A stretch of DNA of 64,000 bases from contig JADJOO010000002.1 in assembly GCA_016713725.1 (NCBI GenBank), positions 211,082 through 275,081 on the forward strand. The letters are read 5' to 3'. This stretch comes from Pseudomonadota bacterium (GTDB lineage: Bacteria > Pseudomonadota > Gammaproteobacteria > Steroidobacterales > Steroidobacteraceae). Shown piece by piece: positions 36,691 to 45,830 of the stretch (the stretch's first letter is position 1; every line of letters starts with the position of its first letter). Made by a program: the position numbers and the translations under genes. The notes under the pieces were generated by a model. That model worked only from the letters and a program-made list of their open reading frames with translations, searched no databases and was not told where the DNA came from.

Positions 36691-38616
36691 ATGAATGCAG
36701 TTTCGCCCCTGCCTGCGCGCGCCCATGCCGCCCGCAAGGGATCGGTCGCGCCCGTCGCCAAGCACCTGCAGACGCTCGACCAGCACGTGATCGAGATCAT
36801 GAGCGACTCGGGCGAGGGCGCGCAGAAGTGCGGCCAGTCGTTCGGTTCGATTGCCGCGCGCACCGGTAACGGCGTGTGGACGGTGGAAATCATCCCGGCG
36901 GAGATCCAGCCGCCTGCGCGCAGTGTCGCGGGCGCGAGCGGCAACCGGATCCGCATCGGCTCGCACCAGATCACGAACGGCGGCGACGAGGCCGACATCG
37001 CGGTCGCATTCAACGAGCAGGTGTTGCTGGGCCGGGTCAATGCCGGCGAACTCAAACCCGGTTGCATCGTGCTGCTGGAAAACATGTGGGCGGAGCACGA
37101 CGACGCGAAGATCGCGGGCCAGTATGCGGAAACCCGCGATCGCCTCGTCGCCGAGGGCTACCGGGTCTACGAAGTTCCGATGGAGACGGAGTGTCGCGCG
37201 CTGGTCCCTGACCCGCGCAAGGGCAAGAACATGTTCGTGCTGGGGATGCTCTGCAACATCTACAGCCTCGACATGAATCTTGCACGGGACCAGATTGCAT
37301 TCATCTTCGGCAAGAAGGATGCGAAGGTCATCTCATCGAACGTGGCTTTGCTCGAAGCCGGCTGGCAATGGGCCGAGTCGAATCTCGATTTCAAGTACCG
37401 GGTGCCCGCCGTCAAGGCAACGGTGCCGCAGGTCGTCATCAACGGCAACACGGCCGTCGCGCTCGGCGTGCTCGCCTCGGGCATGGATATCTGCGCGATG
37501 TACCCCATCACGCCGGCGACGTCCGCTTCGCACTACCTCAGCGACGTGTTCGAACGCGCGGGGGGCATCGTGCACCAGGCCGAGGACGAGATTGCGGCGT
37601 GCGCCTTCGCCATTGGCGCCTCCTACACGGGCAAGGTCGCCGTGACGATCACCTCCGGACCGGGCTACTCGCTGAAGCAGGAAGGTCTGGGTCTCGCCGT
37701 CATGGCAGAAATCCCGCTGGTCGTCGTCAACGTGCAGCGCGGAGGCCCGAGCACGGGCCAGCCCACGAAAGTCGAGCAAGGTGACCTGCTCACCGTCATG
37801 TTCGGCAGTCACGGCGACGCGCCCAAGGTCGTCATGGCGCCAGGCACGATCGAAGACTGCTTTTATTCGATGATCACGGCGCGGCGGCTCGCCGAGACCT
37901 TCAACATGGTCGTCGTCGTGCTGTCGGACGCAAGCCTCGCGACGGCGCAGCAACCGTTTCCACGTCCGCAATTTTCTACGGAATGGCTCGCGCCTCCGGT
38001 CGACCAGAACCCGGTGCCGGACGGTGTCAAGCCATACGACTGGGATCCGGTCACTGGTCTCAGCCGGCGCTTCGTCCCAGGGCAGCCGAACGGCATGCAC
38101 ACCCTGACCGGTCTTGCGCACGATCGCAACAGTCGTGTCGCCTACGACCCGGAGATCAACGAGCAGGGGATGCGCGCGCGCAGCATGAAGCTCGCGACGC
38201 TGCAGAAGATCCTCACGCCGCCTCCGGTGTTTGGTGACCGCGAGGGCGAGCTGCTCGTGGTCGGCTGGGGCGGCACTAAGGGCGCCATCGAGGAAGCCGT
38301 GGCGCGGTTACGTGGCGAAGGTCACCGCGTCTCTTCCACGCACCTGACCTTCCTGCAACCAATGCAGCCCGGCATCGGTGAAATCCTGCGGGGCTTCCGC
38401 CAGGTGATCACGGTCGAAGGCAACTGGGCGGACGACCCGAACGATCCGTTGATCGACGAATCCAATCGCCGCTACCCCGCGCTCGCCATGCTGTTGCGGT
38501 CGCGCTACCTCGTCGACGTCGACTGCTGGACCGAGGTGCGCGGCCGGCCGATCAAGCCCGGAACGGTCTATGCCGAGCTGCGTGGACGCCTGGCTCACCT
38601 GGAGACTTCGCGATGA
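36691..38616 (+). CDS. korA: 2-oxoacid:acceptor oxidoreductase, alpha subunit with fused gamma domain
   Basis: A 641-residue subunit of a CoA- and TPP-dependent 2-oxoacid oxidoreductase. Residues 30-220 form the gamma (CoA-side) domain (SDSGEGAQKCGQSFGSIAAR, GKNMFVLGMLCNIYSLD). Then comes the alpha/pyrimidine domain (ICAMYPITPATSASHYLSDV, TSGPGYSLKQEGLGLAVMAE, VVNVQRGGPSTGQPTKVEQG). This gamma-alpha fusion is the KorA type that acts on 2-oxoglutarate or related acids; substrate is not provable from sequence. ATG 36691 lies 8 bp after the flavoprotein stop. The korB-like gene begins inside its stop codon (ATGA). Confidence 0.9.
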   Translation: MNAVSPLPARAHAARKGSVAPVAKHLQTLDQHVIEIMSDSGEGAQKCGQSFGSIAARTGNGVWTVEIIPAEIQPPARSVAGASGNRIRIGSHQITNGGDEADIAVAFNEQVLLGRVNAGELKPGCIVLLENMWAEHDDAKIAGQYAETRDRLVAEGYRVYEVPMETECRALVPDPRKGKNMFVLGMLCNIYSLDMNLARDQIAFIFGKKDAKVISSNVALLEAGWQWAESNLDFKYRVPAVKATVPQVVINGNTAVALGVLASGMDICAMYPITPATSASHYLSDVFERAGGIVHQAEDEIAACAFAIGASYTGKVAVTITSGPGYSLKQEGLGLAVMAEIPLVVVNVQRGGPSTGQPTKVEQGDLLTVMFGSHGDAPKVVMAPGTIEDCFYSMITARRLAETFNMVVVVLSDASLATAQQPFPRPQFSTEWLAPPVDQNPVPDGVKPYDWDPVTGLSRRFVPGQPNGMHTLTGLAHDRNSRVAYDPEINEQGMRARSMKLATLQKILTPPPVFGDREGELLVVGWGGTKGAIEEAVARLRGEGHRVSSTHLTFLQPMQPGIGEILRGFRQVITVEGNWADDPNDPLIDESNRRYPALAMLLRSRYLVDVDCWTEVRGRPIKPGTVYAELRGRLAHLETSR

Positions 38617-39572
38617 GCGCCGCAACGCTGTGCCTGCAGCATTTTGCCGAGGAGAACCACGCGCTCGAGGACTACCAGGGCGGCGTGCCGCGCTGGTGCA
38701 AGGGCTGCGGCGACAACGCGATCCTGGCGGCGATGCAGCGCCTGTGCCGCGACGAGGGCCTGCGACCGGAGAAGACCGTCTTCGTCTCCGGCATCGGGTG
38801 CTCGAGCCGGCTGCCGCATTACATGCGCACCTACGGCTTCCACGGCATCCACGGCCGCGCGCTGCCGATCGCCGAAGGCATCAAGCTCGCCCGCCCCGAC
38901 CTGCACGTGTTCGTGAATACCGGCGACGGCGACTGCTGCAACATCGGCGCCGCGCACTGGATCCACGCGATCCGCTACAACATGAACATGACCGTGCTGC
39001 TGCACGACAACCACATCTACGGGTTGACCAAGAAGCAGGCCTCGCCAACGTCGCCGATCGGGACCAGGAGCAACACGACACCGCGTGGCTCCTATCTCGA
39101 TGCACTGAGCCCGCTCACGGTCACGCTGGGCGTGCAGAACGTCTCGTTCGTCGCCCAGGCGGTGGACTGGATACCTGAGTCGCTGTTCCATATCCTGACG
39201 GCCGCATACCGGCATCGCGGCTTCTCGTTCGTGCGCATACTGCAGCGTTGCCCGGAATTCGTCGGCAACATGTTCGAACCGTGGGTGCACGATCCGCAGC
39301 GCATGTTGATGCTCACGCATGCCGACGGCATTCGCGTCAGCCCGGCCCTGCAGAAGATCTACCGTAACCAGCTGCCCCACGATCCCGCAGACATCAATCG
39401 CGCCCGCGAAATCGCGTCGTCCGACGATCCGATCCCGGTGGGCATTCTCTATCGCAACCCGGAAGTGCCTTGCTACGAGGACCTCCGGGGCGCTGGCAAG
39501 CTGCGCACCGCTGACCAGGTCCGCGGCGCGCTCGATGCCGAGCTCGACAAGTTCACCGTATGGCCGCAGTAA
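38613..39572 (+). CDS. korB: 2-oxoacid:acceptor oxidoreductase, beta (TPP-binding) subunit
   Basis: A 319-residue TPP-binding subunit. Iron-sulfur Cys are seen in RWCKGCGDNAIL and GIGCSSRLPHYM. The TPP/Mg motif is NTGDGDCCNIGAAHWIHAIR followed by MTVLLHDNHIYGLTKKQASP. A C-terminal Cys (EVPCYEDL) could complete the [4Fe-4S] site. It overlaps the alpha-subunit stop by four bases, showing translational coupling. With the alpha subunit it forms the core that oxidatively decarboxylates a 2-oxoacid to acyl-CoA. Confidence 0.91.
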   Translation: MSAATLCLQHFAEENHALEDYQGGVPRWCKGCGDNAILAAMQRLCRDEGLRPEKTVFVSGIGCSSRLPHYMRTYGFHGIHGRALPIAEGIKLARPDLHVFVNTGDGDCCNIGAAHWIHAIRYNMNMTVLLHDNHIYGLTKKQASPTSPIGTRSNTTPRGSYLDALSPLTVTLGVQNVSFVAQAVDWIPESLFHILTAAYRHRGFSFVRILQRCPEFVGNMFEPWVHDPQRMLMLTHADGIRVSPALQKIYRNQLPHDPADINRAREIASSDDPIPVGILYRNPEVPCYEDLRGAGKLRTADQVRGALDAELDKFTVWPQ

Positions 39573-41766
39573 CCATGGACAGTCAGCTCAGGTCGCAGGT
39601 CGTCTTTCATCTCACGGGCCGCCAACCGGACCATGGCGGAGCCGAGCAATCGTTGCCGCCAGGATTGCGGCCAGCCCTGCTGGCTCCTTACCGCAAGCTC
39701 GAGTCGATTCGTCACGATTTTCCCGTCGTGCTGGCCGCAGGACCCGGCGAGTACGTCGTCTCCCTCGCAGCCGCCGTGGATGGTGCATTACGAGCGGCAG
39801 CACCGCAGGGCCCGTCGGGCGAAGCGATGCGCAAGCGGGCGCTGCATATCGAGCGTGTGATCCGTGAGGCCGCCGCCAACGGTGCACAGGACACTTTGTT
39901 GCAGGCCTGGGATACTGCTGTCGCCAGTGCCGGTACCGACGATGTCTGGCGGCGCGAAATGACGGCTGTGCGCAACGCACTGGCTGTCGACGGCGAATTG
40001 GCCGGATGCGATTCGCGCCTGCCTTCCCGATTCCTGCGACATGCGTGGGCGGTAGTGCAAGGCGAAAAGGCACGTGCGGCACGTGTCCGCATCGATGCAC
40101 TGGTCCTGCGTCTCCAGGGGATACTCCGCGCCGACTATGCGCGATCCGCAGTCGCGTTTCAGGCTGCAAACCTGCAGCAGACTTTCGGTGGCACGCACCA
40201 GGCGCTGTTCAATTTCGCGACAATGTCAAGGCTGCTGTCGCCCGCGGCGAGCCAGGGGGGCCTGGACACACCTCGACGCGCGCGTATCGAGTGGGCGCTT
40301 CGCACGTTGCGGGAGCAGGTATTCTTCCCGCGCCCGGAGATCGTGACGCGCAGGCTGCAAACCACGGCGGCTTCGCGTTTGACAACGTGTCGGCTGCGCT
40401 GGATTCCTACCGCCAGCGCCTGCCCGACATGCTGTCGTTGCTGAAGGCGCTGTCCCTGGCAGAACTGGAAGTCGAGGGGCAGTTCGTCGAGCAACTGCAT
40501 GCTCCCATTTTCGACGGCATGCAGAGCCAGGACTTCACGGCGGCCGAACTGCAGTTCTTCCCGGACTATCTCGTGACGCTCGACAGCGACGCGCCCGGCG
40601 TGCAGGCCGACCTCGTCAATGCATTGGCGTCGGGCATGCCGATCAAGGTGCTGCTCGAAGTCCAGGACCTCCTGGAAGAAGCGGCGCCGGGCCAGGGTCG
40701 CTTTTCGTTCGGCATGCGCGGCAGTCAACTGGCGTCCATGGCGATGACGTTCGGCGACGCGTTCGTGTTGCAGAGTACGGCGTCCAATCTCCTGCAGATG
40801 CGCGATGGCATCCAGCGGGGATTGCGTCATGCCGGCCCGGCGCTCTTCAGTGTCTATGCACCGGCGGACGGCGAGAGCACCTTGCCTTGCTATCTCGCGG
40901 CCGCGTCGGCCATGCAGTCAAGGGCCTTCCCGGCGTTCAGCTACGACCCGGGCAGGGGTTCTGATAGCGCTGTGCGTTTTTCACTCGCGAACAATCCGCA
41001 GCCGGACGTCGACTGGCCGCTCGAATACCTGACCTATGCGGACCAGGACCTGCAGGCCGTGACAGAGGAGCTGGCGTTCACGTTCGTCGATTTCATGCTC
41101 GCTGATCGGCGGCACAATCGGCATTTCGCTGTCGTCCCGCGCGCGCATTGGGGCGAGGGCCTGATCAGCGCGCGCCAGTGGCTGAAATCCCCGCCGGCTG
41201 ATGCGGCGACCGGCTTGCCCTTTGTTCTTGCAGTCGACGATGCCGACCTGTTGTGCCGGGTCGTCGTCGACGAAAGGATGATGCGTGCCGCCCAGCGTTG
41301 TCGCGAATCCTGGCATCGGCTGCAGGAGCTTGGTGGCATCCACGATTCACGCGTCGAGGCGTTGCTGGCGCGCGAAAAGGCCCTCTGGGAGCAGGCGCGT
41401 GCCGTCGACGCGGCCGCACTTTCCCCAGCGGCCGTTCCTGCGGCTCCAGGGAATCAGCCGATAGTCACCGCTGCGGTTCCAGGCACTGTCGCCGCGGAAG
41501 ATGAAGCCGCACCGGATCCCGATAAGGCGTACATCGAGACCCTGCGTTGCTCGAGCTGCAACGAATGCACGCTCGCCAGCCCGAAGATGTTCGCCTACGA
41601 CCAGAACAAGCAGGCCTATATTGCCGACCTGAAGGCTGGCACATACCGGCAACTGGTGGAGGCGGCCGAGAGCTGCCAGGTCTCGGTCATACACCCGGGC
41701 AAACCATGGAACCCGGACGAGCCGGGGCTCGACGAACTCATCGAACGCGCCAGGCCTTTCCGGTAG
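39560..41766 (+). CDS. Degenerate PFOR TPP-domain-like protein with C-terminal one-cluster ferredoxin (one frameshift)
   Basis: A protein of about 735 codons, last gene of the operon and overlapping korB. ATG 39560 or 39575 may be the start. The frame shifts by one base between about 40330 and 40360 and then runs to 41766. Residues after 40600 follow the pyruvate:ferredoxin oxidoreductase TPP domain: LVNALASGMPIKVLLEVQDL, then LASMAMTFGDAFVLQS (near 40740), AFPAFSYDP and NNPQPDVDWP. However, the GDG...N thiamine/Mg motif and the SNTGGQ loop are not seen. The C-terminus has C-x2-C-x2-C at 41548, 41557 and 41566 and a fourth Cys at 41674, a single [4Fe-4S] ferredoxin. It is probably a non-catalytic electron-transfer or scaffold subunit. 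The N-terminal 250 residues are unrecognised. Confidence 0.72.
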
Positions 41767-41767
41767 C

Positions 41768-41779
41768 TGTGCGCTGAAA
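41768..41779 (+). repeat. Left terminal inverted repeat of the Tn7-like island
   Basis: TGTGCGCTGAAA begins 1 bp after the stop codon of the ferredoxin-like gene and matches the right end exactly over 12 bp. The next bases (GTTGCTCAC) weakly resemble the GTCGCTTAC repeat of the right end. GCTGTGCG (41766-41773) can also pair with CGCACAGC (41811-41818), so the sequence may double as a terminator stem. Confidence 0.65.
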
Positions 41780-41843
41780 TCATTGTTGCTCACTGGAGCA
41801 TCTGAAATCCCGCACAGCGCCTAGTATGCCAAAAAGGCGGAAC

Positions 41844-42398
41844 TCAAAATAGATCAGACTGGACGTGCTTCAACTGACCAAGCTGGGCGCTCAACCTTAG
41901 CTTGTCTTCCGCCTTCTTGAGAGACTTCTCGCTCATATTCTCGAGTAACTCTTCGAAATCACCAATACTCTTGACCTTCTTGAACGCCTTCTTCTTGTTG
42001 ATGTACACCAAAGAGTATTTCCCTCTCTTTAGTAGCTCGATGACGTTTCGCAACGTACCGGTACTCTTGGTATCCCAAATCATGAACCCGTAATCACATA
42101 CATCTGCCATTTTCAGGTCTTTTTCTGTGAAGAACTCTCGAGTGCCCGGCTTCGCTAGAGTTGATATTCGCTCAACGATCCAATCACCAAAATTGTTTCT
42201 GGGTTTCTCACCGGCACAGTAAATCACGACATTGCTGGTTTGCTTTGACCGCAAGTGCTTTTGAATAGCACTATCGACGCCATCGGCATCACCAACAAGT
42301 ACTTGATAGTCCGATTCGATAACATTGCCAAGTCGATCTACGACATTGGCATCGAGGTTTTCTATGCTCATTGAACCAGAGATGAATACCTTATGCAT
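41844..42398 (-). CDS. SLOG/YspA-like Rossmann nucleotide-binding protein
   Basis: A 184-residue protein beginning KVFISGSMSIENLDANVVDR and continuing VLVGDADGVDSAIQKHL. This is the GS and GDADGxD pattern of YspA/SLOG-superfamily domains that bind nucleotides or nucleotide-derived ligands. The C-terminal third is Lys-rich (YINKKKAFKKVKSIGDFEEL) and without known domain. Its ATG shares one base with the stop (TAATG) of the upstream phosphoribosyltransferase gene, so the two are a coupled pair. The lower GC content than the flanking chromosome supports recent transfer. SLOG proteins occur as ligand sensors or nucleotide-processing parts of bacterial conflict systems; the role here is inferred. 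Confidence 0.75.
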   Translation of the reverse strand: MHKVFISGSMSIENLDANVVDRLGNVIESDYQVLVGDADGVDSAIQKHLRSKQTSNVVIYCAGEKPRNNFGDWIVERISTLAKPGTREFFTEKDLKMADVCDYGFMIWDTKSTGTLRNVIELLKRGKYSLVYINKKKAFKKVKSIGDFEELLENMSEKSLKKAEDKLRLSAQLGQLKHVQSDLF

Positions 42399-42979
42399 TA
42401 TCGCTTCCTCGTCACCGTGGCGACGAAAATCTGGTCAACCTTTGGGTATGACCTCAATACCTGCGTGGCCGCCTCTAAAGATGATCCGGTGTCATAAAGG
42501 TCGTCAACAATAAGGACGTTGTGAGGACGATCTTCAAGGACGTCATTGACAACAAACGCATTGAGTAAAGCGCTTACCTTCTCGTCTCTGGAAGCCGTGT
42601 CCTTCATTGCCGGGGTCACGGTGGTCTTAATCAATAGATCTTCGTGACACTGCACGCCGATGATTCGCGCGAATTCTCTGGCTATTTCTACAACAGGCTG
42701 TCGATTTCGCAACTTCGAAGGCGGCATCGGAATTACCAAGGAGATACCTTGATATCGACCGGCAAGCGAAGTTGCCAACTGGTTTGCGATGATTGGAACT
42801 TGCGAAAAGTCGTAACGATACTTCAGCTGGTATAGCGCTTCGCCAGCAGGAGGGCGAATAGTATCGAACTGCATGTGGCCATACTCGTTTGGCCCGATTG
42901 GGGTGCTACTCAATGTGTGTTTATCCAGGGAATATCCCAGGTTCCAGGTGCCGCGAATCTCCTCCACATTGACTTCCAT
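42398..42979 (-). CDS. Phosphoribosyltransferase family protein (ComF-like)
   Basis: A 193-residue type I phosphoribosyltransferase-fold protein. The PRPP-binding loop is VLIVDDLYDTGSSLEAA. Earlier, SLVIPMPPSKLRNRQPVVEI is the usual substrate strand and loop. The N-terminal part (GYSLDKHTLSSTPIGPNEYG, GEALYQLKYRYD) resembles genomic-island ComF-like proteins rather than true purine salvage enzymes. ATG 42979 is chosen because GAGG sits 6 nt upstream; TTG 43012 would extend it. It is coupled to the SLOG gene. The enzyme would make or consume a nucleotide; the actual reaction is unknown. Confidence 0.78.
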   Translation of the reverse strand: MEVNVEEIRGTWNLGYSLDKHTLSSTPIGPNEYGHMQFDTIRPPAGEALYQLKYRYDFSQVPIIANQLATSLAGRYQGISLVIPMPPSKLRNRQPVVEIAREFARIIGVQCHEDLLIKTTVTPAMKDTASRDEKVSALLNAFVVNDVLEDRPHNVLIVDDLYDTGSSLEAATQVLRSYPKVDQIFVATVTRKR

Positions 42980-43131
42980 TGCATACCTCATCACTTTCTG
43001 AAAGCGTAACAACTATTAGGCCGGTTCGCGTTATGCCATCGCTTCGGGACCCCTGCTGCCGGCAATCTAGGCAACCGTCGCCGACAGTTCATAGCCGATA
43101 TTGGCTCTAAAGCTGTGTGCTGACCCTGCGA

Positions 43132-44034
43132 TCAGCTACGCCGGCCACGCCCCGGCCAAGGAAGGACTCCGTCGAGCTCGCGAAGAAGCGGTTCCTCTGC
43201 TGCTCGATCATCGATCGAACGCTGGCCTCGTAGATCAGGCAGGTCGCCGTCTTCAATCCACAGCAGGGTGAGCGCCTGATTCCAGACGCCACTGAAGCGG
43301 ACGTCTTCCATAAGATCGACGTCCTCGAAATCATCGGTGGATGTCCAAAGGTGCGCTGCGACCTGTCCTGAACCTGTTCGCAGTCCCGCTTTCAGGCACT
43401 GGCCAGTGATGCTGGCAGCGGGAACCTGGATTCTCGATGTGACGAAGAACTTCGACGCCCGCATGGCCGGTGAGGAGGTTGAGAATCTGACAAAGCCGTC
43501 CTGCGACAAGACGTAGGCGCAGGCGAACGGTGCATTGATGGCTACCCGTGAGGCTGTACATGCAAGAGACGCTTGGTACTTGTCAGCAAGTCGGCTGACG
43601 AACTCAAACCCAGCCACAGCGTCCCCTAGGTCCTGCTGCAACAGACTGTGCGGGAGCAAGCACTCGGCAGCAAAGGTGTCGCAGGCAATCTCCTCTGGTG
43701 GCCTCCGCACGTAGCTGAACATTCCACCACTGTCGACGTCCTGATCGTGTCTTGAGGGCAGATCGAGGAGGATATGTGCAATTTCGTGCAGCGCGGTGAA
43801 GCGCTGTCGCTCGATCGCCTCGTGCTCGTTGATCAGGATTAGATTTCGCTCACCCAGCGGGATCGTCATCCCTGCGGTGCCCGATCCCAGGCGATCGCTG
43901 TACTGCAGTTCGGCGTTGGCGGCGGCCAGAAACTTCGTGATGTCGACTGGCGCGGCATCGATCCCGCAGCTCTTCACCAGAGCGCGGGCCCGCATGGTCG
44001 CTACCGCCTCACTTATCTCGCTTCTTGAGGACAT
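43132..44034 (-). CDS. ImmA/IrrE family metallo-endopeptidase
   Basis: A 300-residue COG2856 protease-like protein. The zinc motif HEIAH is in FTALHEIAHILLDLPS, and the third ligand Glu is probably in EEIACDTFAAECLLP. The partner XRE-family repressor gene overlaps it by 26 bp, the standard arrangement in mobile elements. Members cleave a repressor under stress (ImmA on ImmR, IrrE on DdrO) or act as toxin partners. The C-terminal half (from about residue 160) is unassigned. ATG 44034; TTG 44037 is also possible. Confidence 0.87.
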   Translation of the reverse strand: MSSRSEISEAVATMRARALVKSCGIDAAPVDITKFLAAANAELQYSDRLGSGTAGMTIPLGERNLILINEHEAIERQRFTALHEIAHILLDLPSRHDQDVDSGGMFSYVRRPPEEIACDTFAAECLLPHSLLQQDLGDAVAGFEFVSRLADKYQASLACTASRVAINAPFACAYVLSQDGFVRFSTSSPAMRASKFFVTSRIQVPAASITGQCLKAGLRTGSGQVAAHLWTSTDDFEDVDLMEDVRFSGVWNQALTLLWIEDGDLPDLRGQRSIDDRAAEEPLLRELDGVLPWPGRGRRS

Positions 44035-44401
44035 CAATGTCCAGCATGTCTAAGTGCGCAATCCAGTCCTGCGGCGTGACAGGCCGATTTCCCCTGAAGC
44101 TCACCTTCGCCGCCACAATAAATGCATCGACCGTCGCCGCTGGATGCTGCCGCATGGCGTCGAACAACGCGTCTGGCACGGCTGGCATGGTCATCAGCGC
44201 GCGCAGCACGCCCTTGCGTTGGGGCGTGAGCTTCAGCGCTCCGCACAGGTCGTCAATTTTTTCGTCGGAAGGGGCGGTCTTGTCGTTGCTCTCCGGGCGC
44301 TGGATGTAAGCGAAGTTCACACCGCTTAGCGTCCCCAGCTCTCGCAGGCTCAAGGCCCGTTCCTCCCGGAAAAGGCGTAAGGCGTCCCCGAAGTTGATCA
44401 T
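44009..44401 (-). CDS. XRE-family HTH transcriptional regulator
   Basis: A 130-residue regulator. The helix-turn-helix spans ALRLFREERALSLRELGTLS to GVNFAYIQRPES near residues 7-40. The C-terminal part is alpha-helical and may contact the ImmA/IrrE partner encoded downstream with overlap. A near-perfect 18-bp palindrome lies 24 bp upstream of its start and is the likely autoregulatory operator. The pair probably controls a function of the island, as repressor plus protease do in ICE and phage elements. Confidence 0.85.
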   Translation of the reverse strand: MINFGDALRLFREERALSLRELGTLSGVNFAYIQRPESNDKTAPSDEKIDDLCGALKLTPQRKGVLRALMTMPAVPDALFDAMRQHPAATVDAFIVAAKVSFRGNRPVTPQDWIAHLDMLDIDVLKKRDK

Positions 44402-44424
44402 ATGGTCACTTGACGCGGACGATA

Positions 44425-44442
44425 ATCATGAATATTCTTGAT
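44425..44442. promoter_or_regulatory. Candidate operator palindrome for the XRE regulator
   Basis: ATCATGAATATTCTTGAT is an inverted repeat with a single mismatched pair (ATCAnGAAT / ATTCnTGAT). It lies in the 175-bp region between the regulator gene and the divergent CBASS operon, so one bound repressor could affect both. Confidence 0.55.
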
Positions 44443-44576
44443 GTTGCCTGAAGTGCATACACTTGCCAATTCAATACATGGATTTCCGACTTTTTCTCGT
44501 ACCATGATCAGTAAGTAGCGTTGCTTGGTCCCGTATCTTATAGCAGCGCCTGCCTGTTTTCAACCTCCCGAGGCCT

Positions 44577-45830
44577 TTGACATTGGACAAATTCATTACT
44601 CCGCTGAACCCGAAGGACTTGCTCCTGGCCAATGTTGCCATTCGCATCCAGCTATCGCCGACGAGCCACAAACTGGCTGTCCAGCGCACGGAAACCCTCG
44701 CCGAGTGGCTCGACCGGGCGGACAGTCCCCTCGCTGGGGAAGGTGCGGGTGGTCTACGCCCAGGGGTCGATCGCCATCCACGCCACGATCGCCTCGGCGC
44801 TCCGGTACGACGAATTCGACGTCGATGGCATCGTGCAAATGGAGTTGCCACCGGGTACCACCCCGAAGCAGGCCCTCGACACGCTGTTCGAGGCGGTACG
44901 CGGCAGGCCCGGCTCGCGTTACTACACGATGACCAAGCGCAACACGCGGTGTGTCACCGTCCAATACGCCGAGATGCACGTCGATCTCACGCCCGCGGAG
45001 CTGGTTCCGGGCCGCAACCCTCGCGTTTCCGAGATCTTCCATCATCGGCCGGAGGAACCAGGGACGACGGCAAGCGGGTCGTAGCCAACCCGTTTGGATT
45101 CGCCGAGTGGTTCAACGAGGTGACCCCTAGGTTCCGGGGGTTCGAAGAGTTCTACGAAGGCCAGTCGCGGGCGTTGGATCGGCTCGCCAAGGCTGAAACC
45201 GAGGATCTGCCCGAGCCCGTCCCGGCCTACCTCAAACCGCCGGCCGTCATCGCCCTGCAGCTGATCAAGCGGTTTCGTAACGTTCGATACGACCGACGCG
45301 ACGGGCGACAGCCGCCGTCGGTCATGCTCGCGTGCTTGGTCGCGAACTTCGCAGGGCAGTCTGGCACGCCCTACGGCGAGTTCCTGCACCAGGCACGCAG
45401 CCTGCGCCACCATGTCGAGCAGCTTCAAACCGGGGGGCGGCTCATCCATGTCGTAAACCCGCGCTGCCCGGATGACGTGTTCACGGATCGATGGCCGGCC
45501 AACCTCATTGAGCAGGGACTGTTCCTGCAAGACCTGGCCTACCTCGTCGGACAGCTGGAGCGCATCGAGCACGACGCGCCCTTGGAAGTCATTGCTGACG
45601 TCTTCGCACGATTGTTCGGTGAGGAAATCGCGAGCACGGTAATCCGGGAGTTCGCCGACTCCACCGGCCGGCAGGTCGAAGAACATGGCTTGATTGCGGA
45701 CTCCCGCAGCGGGCGCGTGGATGTAAGCCGGTCGCGTACTGTCACCAGCTCCGCCTCCGCAGCAGTGCTCGGCAGCCCGACCGTTGTTCGAGCGACACCG
45801 AAACACACCTTTTTTGGCCATGACGACTGA
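44577..45830 (+). CDS. CBASS CD-NTase (cGAS/DncV-like nucleotidyltransferase), two frameshifts
   Basis: The sensor and second-messenger synthase of a CBASS antiphage system, about 417 codons. The catalytic nucleotidyltransferase signature is split between frames: VVYAQGSIAIHATI (GS motif), ALRYDEFDVDGIVQMELP (metal-binding Asp residues) and YAEMHVDLTPAEL (third acidic residue). The C-terminal helical domain runs from NPFGFAEWFNEVTPRF to ADVFARLFGEE. Indels lie near 44740 and near 45062, where a G is probably missing from ccagggacgacgg; both are close to G-runs. TTG 44577 or 44583 starts the protein after a GAGG. The stop overlaps the E2 gene start. Confidence 0.85.
   Translation: MTLDKFITPLNPKDLLLANVAIRIQLSPTSHKLAVQRTETLAEWLDRADSPLAGEGAGGLRPGVDRHPRHDRLGAPVRRIRRRWHRANGVATGYHPEAGPRHAVRGGTRQARLALLHDDQAQHAVCHRPIRRDARRSHARGAGSGPQPSRFRDLPSSAGGTRDDGKRVVANPFGFAEWFNEVTPRFRGFEEFYEGQSRALDRLAKAETEDLPEPVPAYLKPPAVIALQLIKRFRNVRYDRRDGRQPPSVMLACLVANFAGQSGTPYGEFLHQARSLRHHVEQLQTGGRLIHVVNPRCPDDVFTDRWPANLIEQGLFLQDLAYLVGQLERIEHDAPLEVIADVFARLFGEEIASTVIREFADSTGRQVEEHGLIADSRSGRVDVSRSRTVTSSASAAVLGSPTVVRATPKHTFFGHDD

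Noticed and set aside
35097..37085. Minus-strand open frame of 662 codons
   Set aside because: Antisense to the NfnB-like and korA genes; composition is Arg/His/Ala-rich with no domain.
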